A DNA stretch of 64,000 bases, taken from contig DGLA01000008.1 in assembly GCA_002387205.1 (NCBI GenBank), forward strand, positions 62,001 through 126,000, given 5' to 3'. Shown here one piece after another: positions 59,210-64,000 of this stretch (its first letter is position 1; every line of letters begins with the position of its first letter). The position numbers were made by a program, and so were the translations under genes. A model generated the notes under the pieces. It ran no database searches. It worked only from the letters and a program-made list of their open reading frames with translations, and was not told where the DNA came from. Source of the stretch: Stutzerimonas stutzeri. Lineage in GTDB: Bacteria; Pseudomonadota; Gammaproteobacteria; Pseudomonadales; Pseudomonadaceae.

Positions 59210-60424
59210 TTGAGCGCTATGGATTCGCAGCGACGCGTGGTCTCCGGGATGCGGCCAAACGGCCGGCTTCACCTGGGGCACTTTCACGGTGTATTGAAGA
59301 ACTGGGTCAGGCTGCAGCATGAGTACCAGTGCTTTTTTTCGATCGTCGACTGGCATGCACTGACCACCGATTACGCTGCCGGCGCGGAAATTTCGCGCAA
59401 CGTGCAGGACATGGCAATCGACTGGCTTGCAGCGGGGGTCAGTCCGAGCTCAGCGACCTTGTTCGTCCAGTCCCAGGTGCCCGAGCACGCTGAATTGCAT
59501 CTGCTGCTGTCGATGATCTGCCCGCTTTCCTGGCTCGAGCGCGTGCCTTCGTACAAGGAACTTCAGCTCGACTCCCAAAATAAGGACCTCGGTACCTACG
59601 GCTTCCTCGGATATCCATTGCTACAGGCGGCCGACATCCTGGCCTATCGCGCCGGAGTCGTCCCTGTCGGCGCCGACCAGTTACCTCATGTTGAGTTCGC
59701 GCGCGACGTGGCGCGGCGCTTCAATCACCTCTATGGCAGCGAAGAAGATTTCGAAGTCAAGGCAGAAGCGGCGATTCGTAAACTCGGCAAGAAGGGCTCG
59801 AAGTTGTACGCGAGCCTGCGCAAGAGCTATCAAGAACACGGCGATCTCGAGGCGCTGAACACTGCCCGAGCGCTGCTCAAGGACCAGCAGACCATCACTA
59901 TCGGTGATCAGGAACGGCTGTTCGGCTATCTCGAAGGCGGCGGTAAATTACTGTTGCCCGAGCCGCAGGCGTTGCTTGGCGAGTCCCCCAGGCTATCGGG
60001 GCTGGACGGCCGCAAGATGTCGAAGTCCACCAGCAACTCGATTTATCTTCGGGACACGCCAGCCGACATTGAAGAAAAAATCAAGCGCATGCCCACCGAC
60101 CCAGCGCGCGTGCACCGTACCGATCCGGGCGAGCCTACTCGCTGTCCGGTCTGGCAGATGCACCAGGCGCATTCAACCGAAGACGTTTGTCAGTGGGCCG
60201 AGCAGGGTTGCCGCAGCGCTGGAATTGGCTGTCTTGACTGCAAGGCACCGCTGATCGACGCCATCAAGATCGAGCTCGCGCCTTTGCAGGAACGCGCCCT
60301 GGATTACGAGCAGAATCCTGACCTGGTGCGCAGCATCCTGGCCGAAGGCGCCGAGCATGCGCGCGACGAGGCGCGTGAGACGTTGGTGGTTGTACGCCAG
60401 GCGATGGGACTGAATTACCGCTAG
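59210..60424 (+). CDS. trpS: Tryptophanyl-tRNA synthetase with four-cysteine Fe-S-type motif
   Basis: A 404-residue class I synthetase that attaches tryptophan to tRNA. The HIGH-type motif is HLGH (21-24) and the KMSKS loop is present near residue 271. Residues 312, 334, 341 and 344 are cysteines in the spacing C-x21-C-x6-C-x2-C, close to the C-x22-C-x6-C-x2-C 4Fe-4S motif known from Thermotoga TrpRS. The TTG start at 59210 follows AAGGA by seven bases; ATG at 59219 is an alternative with poor spacing. It is the second-type TrpRS; another may exist elsewhere. Confidence 0.93.
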   Translation: MSAMDSQRRVVSGMRPNGRLHLGHFHGVLKNWVRLQHEYQCFFSIVDWHALTTDYAAGAEISRNVQDMAIDWLAAGVSPSSATLFVQSQVPEHAELHLLLSMICPLSWLERVPSYKELQLDSQNKDLGTYGFLGYPLLQAADILAYRAGVVPVGADQLPHVEFARDVARRFNHLYGSEEDFEVKAEAAIRKLGKKGSKLYASLRKSYQEHGDLEALNTARALLKDQQTITIGDQERLFGYLEGGGKLLLPEPQALLGESPRLSGLDGRKMSKSTSNSIYLRDTPADIEEKIKRMPTDPARVHRTDPGEPTRCPVWQMHQAHSTEDVCQWAEQGCRSAGIGCLDCKAPLIDAIKIELAPLQERALDYEQNPDLVRSILAEGAEHARDEARETLVVVRQAMGLNYR

Positions 60425-60489
60425 AGCCATCATCGCAACCGGCTTAAGCTGTCGGCGCGCTCAACTACCTCGGTGCCCCCGGAGAAAGC

Positions 60490-61350
60490 ATGCAGGAATC
60501 CCCAGCCGAGGCGGTGTTCAATCCGCCTGGCGAGCAGCTGCGACTAGCCCTTGTATATGGCGAGGCCTTTAACAATCTGCCGCAGGATCTCTACATTCCG
60601 CCGGATGCGCTGGAAGTTTTCCTAGAGGCTTTCGAAGGTCCGCTGGATCTGCTGCTCTATCTGATTCGCAAGCAGAACATCGACATCCTCGATATTCCGG
60701 TGGCGGAAATCACCCGTCAGTACATGGGTTATGTCGAACTGATGAAGGCTGTGCGCCTTGAGTTGGCGGCCGAATACCTGGTCATGGCCGCCATGCTGGC
60801 TGAGATCAAGTCGCGCATGTTGCTGCCGCGCTCGGCTGAGGTAGAAGAGGACGAGCTCGATCCACGGGCCGAGCTGATCCGTCGTTTGCAGGAATACGAA
60901 CGTTTCAAGGCAGCGTCCGAAGACCTGGATCAGCTGCCACGGGTAGGGCGTGACCTGCATGTGCCGAAGATCGATGCGCCTGATGCGCGGGCGCGCAAGC
61001 TGTTGCCTGAGGTCAGTCTCGAAGAGTTGCTGATCTCCATGGCCGAGGTTTTACGTCGTGCGGACATGTTCGAAAGTCATCAGGTGACGCGTGAAACCTT
61101 GTCCACGCGTGAGCGGATGAGTGAGGTGCTGGAACGACTCAAGGATGGCGCCTTTGTACCTTTCGTTGCGCTGTTTGCCGCAGAGGAAGGGCGCTTGGGC
61201 GTGGTGGTGACCTTTATGGCAGTGCTGGAGTTGATCAAGGAGTCGCTGGTCGAGCTGGTGCAGAACGAGCCCTTCGCACCGATTCACGTCAGGGTGCGTA
61301 GCGAGGAGGCCTCGCTGCTGGCACCGGAGCCAATGGAGCCATTGCTGTGA
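60490..61350 (+). CDS. scpA: Chromosome segregation and condensation protein ScpA
   Basis: A 286-residue kleisin of the SMC-ScpAB condensin. FEGPLDLLLYLIRKQNIDILDIPV (about 49-72) is the N-terminal SMC-head contact, and the AEYLVMAAMLAEIKSRMLLP segment (about 94-113) is the ScpB-binding middle; a winged-helix C-terminus follows. It ends in a four-base overlap with scpB (ATGA-type), so they are translated together. It is longer than Bacillus ScpA (251) mainly through an N-terminal extension of about 40 residues. Confidence 0.96.
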   Translation: MQESPAEAVFNPPGEQLRLALVYGEAFNNLPQDLYIPPDALEVFLEAFEGPLDLLLYLIRKQNIDILDIPVAEITRQYMGYVELMKAVRLELAAEYLVMAAMLAEIKSRMLLPRSAEVEEDELDPRAELIRRLQEYERFKAASEDLDQLPRVGRDLHVPKIDAPDARARKLLPEVSLEELLISMAEVLRRADMFESHQVTRETLSTRERMSEVLERLKDGAFVPFVALFAAEEGRLGVVVTFMAVLELIKESLVELVQNEPFAPIHVRVRSEEASLLAPEPMEPLL

Positions 61351-62111
61351 ACCTGTCCGATCCCAAGGACCTTGCTTCGTTGCTCGAAGCCTTCCTGCTG
61401 GCTTCAGGCAAGCCGATGTCTGTCGAGCGCATGGCCGAGCTGTTCGACGAGGTCGAGCGCCCCGCGCCGGCGTTGCTGCGCAAGGCACTCGACGTGCTCG
61501 AAAAATCCTGCAAGGGCCGCGCATTCGAGTTGAAGGAGGTGGCCAGCGGCTACCGCTTGCAGGTGCGTGAGCGGTTCTCGCCCTGGGTTGGGCGCCTGTG
61601 GGAAGAGCGGCCGCAGCGCTACTCCAGGGCGCTATTGGAAACACTGGTGCTGATTGCTTATCGCCAGCCCATTACCCGTGGTGAGATCGAGGATATCCGC
61701 GGCGTCGCGGTCAACAGTCAGATCGTCAAAACCTTGCTGGAACGCGAGTGGGTGCGGGTAGTTGGCCATCGCGACGTGCCGGGACGGCCGGCCATGTTTG
61801 CTACCACCAAGGGGTTTCTGGACCACTTCAATCTCAAGAACCTGGACGAGCTGCCTCCGCTGGCCGTGCTGCGCGAGATCGAGCCTGAACCCTTGCCGGT
61901 CGATGTCGAGGAGGCGCCGGTGCCTGTCGCCTTGCAGGCGCGCGCCGATCAGGTGTTGGAAGTCGAACCCCCAGGCGAACAGACCAGCTTCCGCAGTTTG
62001 CTGGCAGAGCTCGACAGCATGGAAACCGGGCTCAAGACAGACTTCGATGACCTGATCGAGGCAGCCGGAGACGAAGACCAGGGCGCCTCGGTCAATGAGC
62101 GCCGCGATTAG
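61347..62111 (+). CDS. scpB: Segregation and condensation protein ScpB
   Basis: A 254-residue protein with two winged-helix domains (about 8-80 and 85-165) and a low-complexity acidic tail. ALLETLVLIAYRQPITRGEIEDIRG (about 94-118) is the ScpB hallmark. It dimerises and binds ScpA in the bacterial condensin. It starts inside the last codons of scpA. Its TAG stop overlaps the TAA of convergent mgsA by two bases. Confidence 0.95.
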   Translation: MNLSDPKDLASLLEAFLLASGKPMSVERMAELFDEVERPAPALLRKALDVLEKSCKGRAFELKEVASGYRLQVRERFSPWVGRLWEERPQRYSRALLETLVLIAYRQPITRGEIEDIRGVAVNSQIVKTLLEREWVRVVGHRDVPGRPAMFATTKGFLDHFNLKNLDELPPLAVLREIEPEPLPVDVEEAPVPVALQARADQVLEVEPPGEQTSFRSLLAELDSMETGLKTDFDDLIEAAGDEDQGASVNERRD

Positions 62112-62584
62112 AGATCCATTTCCTGGCGTCCGATAAGGTAGCTGTCGTAATCGGGGATGCTCAGCGTATGTGCCTGGTCCAGCATAGGACTGGAAAGCAG
62201 ATAATCAGCGCTGCTTTCGTTGGCGGCCATTGGGATGTTCCATACGGCTGCGACCCGTAGCAGCGCCTTCACATCCGGATCATGTGGTTGCGGCTCGAAG
62301 GGATCCCAGAAGAACACCAGCATGTCGATACGGCGCTCGGCGATTCGCGCGCCGATCTGCTGATCCCCACCCAGGGGACCGCTGATCATGCACTCCACCG
62401 GCAGCTCGAGGCGGCGGCTCAACAGCAGTCCGGTAGTGCCGGTGGCGAGCAGTTCGTGATTCTTCAGGTGAGCTTTCTGTCGCTCAGCCCATTCCAGCAG
62501 CCGCTCCTTGCAGTGATCGTGCGCAACCAGGGTAATGCGCTTGCGCGCCGGCAGTGTTGCGGTAACGAAATCGATGCGCTTCAT
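62108..62584 (-). CDS. mgsA: Methylglyoxal synthase
   Basis: A 158-residue hexameric enzyme that splits phosphate from dihydroxyacetone phosphate to give methylglyoxal, relieving phosphate-limited sugar flux. GTTG (near 47-50), GPLGGDQQIGARI and the FFWDP segment carry phosphate-binding and catalytic residues, including the Asp in GGDQQIG. The size is like E. coli (152). It is in the gap/edd central-carbon region and converges on scpB with overlapping stops. Confidence 0.95.
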   Translation of the reverse strand: MKRIDFVTATLPARKRITLVAHDHCKERLLEWAERQKAHLKNHELLATGTTGLLLSRRLELPVECMISGPLGGDQQIGARIAERRIDMLVFFWDPFEPQPHDPDVKALLRVAAVWNIPMAANESSADYLLSSPMLDQAHTLSIPDYDSYLIGRQEMDL

Positions 62585-62620
62585 CTTCTTCCCTGTCTCG
62601 CTGAATGGGCTGGTGGCTTG

Positions 62621-63622
62621 TTACGACGCCTCGTGCAATGCCCGGCACGTATCGAGCATGCGGTTGGAAAAACCCCACTCGTTGTCATACCAAGCCATCA
62701 CCTTAAGCAGGCGTCCGCTAACCTTGGTGTGGTTGGTGTCGAAAATAGACGACATCGGGTTGTGGTTGAAGTCGCAGGAAACCAGCGGCAGCGAATTGCA
62801 CGCCAGGATGGGCGAGTGCTGACTGGCGTCGAGCATCAGCGCATTGACCTCTTCGGCAGTGGTCTCACGGCTCAGTTCGAGGGTCAGATCGACCAGCGAA
62901 ACATTGATGACCGGTACGCGCACGGCCACGCCGGTCAGCTTGCCGGCCAGCTCCGGCAGCACCAGGCCGACGGCTTCGGCGGCACCGGTCTTGGTCGGGA
63001 TCATCGACTGGGTAGCCGAGCGCGCCCTGAACGGGTCGCTGTGATAGACGTCGGACAGGTTCTGATCATTGGTGTAGGCGTGGATGGTGGTCATCAGGCC
63101 GTGTTCGATGCCGTACTCGCGCGATAATACCTGTGCAACCGGCGCCAGGCAGTTGGTCGTGCATGACGCGTTGGAAATGATCTGGTGCGATTGGCGCAAG
63201 GTGTCGTGATTGACGCCGTAGACAATGGTGGCGTCAGCGCCGGAGGCCGGGGCGGAAATAATGACTTTGCCGGCGCCGGCCTGCAGATGCGCGCTGGCCT
63301 TTTCGCGAGAGGTGAACAGCCCGGTACACTCGAAGACGACATCGACATTGTGCTGGCGCCACGGCAGTTCGGCCGGATTGCGGATCGCGGTCACCGCAAT
63401 CCGGTCACCATTGACCTGCATTTCATCGTCGGTGACCTGGACATTTGCGTCGAAATGGCCATGGACGCTGTCGAACTGCAACAGGTGGGCGTTCATCGCC
63501 GGGCTGCCTAGGTCATTGATCGCCACGACCTGCAAATGCTCGCGATAGCTCTGGCTGTAGAGGGCACGAAGGACATTGCGTCCGATACGACCGAAGCCGT
63601 TGATGGCGATGCGAATAGTCAT
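62621..63622 (-). CDS. gap: Glyceraldehyde-3-phosphate dehydrogenase, type I
   Basis: A 333-residue NAD-dependent enzyme of lower glycolysis. NAD loop NGFGRIGR (8-15), INDL with Asp37 (NAD preference), catalytic Cys154 in SNASCTTNC and His181 are visible. Residues GAAEAVGLVLPELAGKLTG are typical of type I. The start MTIRIAINGFG is well supported. Divergent from edd across about 123 bases that include a HexR-type site, so it belongs to the glucose-responsive Entner-Doudoroff set. Confidence 0.96.
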   Translation of the reverse strand: MTIRIAINGFGRIGRNVLRALYSQSYREHLQVVAINDLGSPAMNAHLLQFDSVHGHFDANVQVTDDEMQVNGDRIAVTAIRNPAELPWRQHNVDVVFECTGLFTSREKASAHLQAGAGKVIISAPASGADATIVYGVNHDTLRQSHQIISNASCTTNCLAPVAQVLSREYGIEHGLMTTIHAYTNDQNLSDVYHSDPFRARSATQSMIPTKTGAAEAVGLVLPELAGKLTGVAVRVPVINVSLVDLTLELSRETTAEEVNALMLDASQHSPILACNSLPLVSCDFNHNPMSSIFDTNHTKVSGRLLKVMAWYDNEWGFSNRMLDTCRALHEAS

Positions 63623-63645
63623 AAGAAGGTCCTGGGCGGAATTTG

Positions 63646-63660
63646 TTGTGGGAATCACAA
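63646..63660. promoter_or_regulatory. HexR-type operator TTGT-N7-ACAA
   Basis: TTGT (63646-63649), seven bases, ACAA (63657-63660) match the HexR consensus described in Pseudomonas (TTGT-N7/8-ACAA). It lies in the 123-base gap between gap and edd, 24 bases before the gap start, where HexR repression of both genes is established in P. putida. Confidence 0.75.
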
Positions 63661-63745
63661 GATTATTCCTGTCAAAATAGAAATCAAGCCCAGATACATG
63701 TTGTTTTGTTGATAAAACCAAAGATTCATGAGCAGGAGTGATGGC

Positions 63746-64000
63746 ATGCACCCGCAGATTCAAGAAGTTACCGAGCGATTGATTGAACGCAGCCGGCCGA
63801 CGCGCCAGCGCTATCTTGCGCAGATGGCTGGCGCGGCAAGCGACGGGCCTCAGCGCGGCAAGCTGCAATGCGCCAACTTTGCTCATGGCGTCGCCGGTTG
63901 CGGATCGCAAGATGACAAGCAACGGTTGCGGCTGATGAACGAAGCGAACGTGGCCATCGTTTCGGCCTATAACGACATGCTTTCGGCTCACCAGCCGTAC
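63746..64000 (+). CDS. edd: Phosphogluconate dehydratase (partial, C-terminus outside window)
   Basis: 85 visible residues of the Entner-Doudoroff dehydratase that turns 6-phosphogluconate into KDPG with a 4Fe-4S cluster. MHPQIQEVTERLIERSRPTR and LQCANFAHGVAGCGSQDD are strongly conserved Edd segments; ANVAIVSAYNDMLSAHQPY follows. AGGAG lies seven bases before the ATG. The remaining about 520 residues are outside the window. Confidence 0.95.
   Translation, partial: MHPQIQEVTERLIERSRPTRQRYLAQMAGAASDGPQRGKLQCANFAHGVAGCGSQDDKQRLRLMNEANVAIVSAYNDMLSAHQPY

Noticed and set aside
1..64000. tRNA, rRNA, CRISPR arrays, insertion sequences, prophage or toxin-antitoxin genes
   Set aside because: None of the usual hallmarks (T-loop GTTCGA with cloverleaf pairing, regularly spaced repeats, transposase or integrase motifs) was found by reading; small RNAs without such hallmarks cannot be excluded.

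Overview
The window looks like chromosomal DNA of a Pseudomonadaceae member (Pseudomonas, Stutzerimonas or Halopseudomonas type). The evidence is moderately high GC, the gap/edd divergent pair with a HexR-like site, a CpxR-CpxP-CpxA type operon, CyaB with a MASE2 domain, AceK, PlpD, RecQ with a long C-terminal tail, and gene orders that I remember from P. aeruginosa (recQ-marR-fimV-like-plpD; scpAB/trpS/yciO/rnm/yciB/yciI/cpxR-cpxP-cpxA). I see no tRNA, rRNA, IS element, prophage or CRISPR array. Most of the window is ordinary core genome; the clearest accessory block is an exopolysaccharide locus at about 3.8-16.4 kb.

Layout. 1-3.0 kb: the N-terminal part of a Tat-exported short-chain dehydrogenase, then an overlapping three-gene iron-uptake-type membrane operon (DUF3649, PepSY, DUF3325). 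3.8-16.4 kb: a Wzx/Wzy-type exopolysaccharide cluster, all on the minus strand, reading from the right: wcaJ-like initiating transferase, wzb phosphatase, wzc tyrosine autokinase, secreted GH5 glycanase, wzy-like polymerase, GT2, GT26 (TagA/WecG), gmd, rmd, then wza after a 0.5 kb gap, ending in a strong terminator. GDP-D-rhamnose (or a related 6-deoxyhexose) is probably a precursor. No wzx flippase is seen.

16.8-27.8 kb: YegS lipid kinase, CheV, a MOSC protein, Slt lytic transglycosylase, Uup ABC-F ATPase, a DUF6901-like protein, a universal stress protein, small membrane proteins and the YafJ amidotransferase. 27.8-31.6 kb: a MoxR ATPase / GFA protein / CoxE-like VWA protein set and a DUF748 protein. 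31.7-39.6 kb: cysK, aceK, a 41-residue ORF with a strong ribosome binding site, a GST, TapT (DTW), YbaN, YecA-like, recQ.

39.7-52.3 kb: a MarR regulator with its own palindrome, a FimV-like LysM/TPR protein beside the patatin autotransporter PlpD, a SelT/W-like protein, an EamA exporter, CyaB adenylate cyclase, a Mpo1-like protein, an AraC regulator, a DUF808 protein, a yeast-type cytosine deaminase and TrkH. 52.4-64 kb: a YkgJ protein, a YdjA-type nitroreductase, the Cpx-like envelope stress operon with a visible GTAAA-N6-GTAAA box, a YgiM-like protein without its SH3 domain, yciI, yciB, rnm, yciO, a tryptophanyl-tRNA synthetase with a four-cysteine Fe-S type motif, scpA-scpB, mgsA, gap, and the start of edd.

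Locus comparisons are from memory and were not searched. Functions are from recognised motifs and family resemblance; no database was queried.
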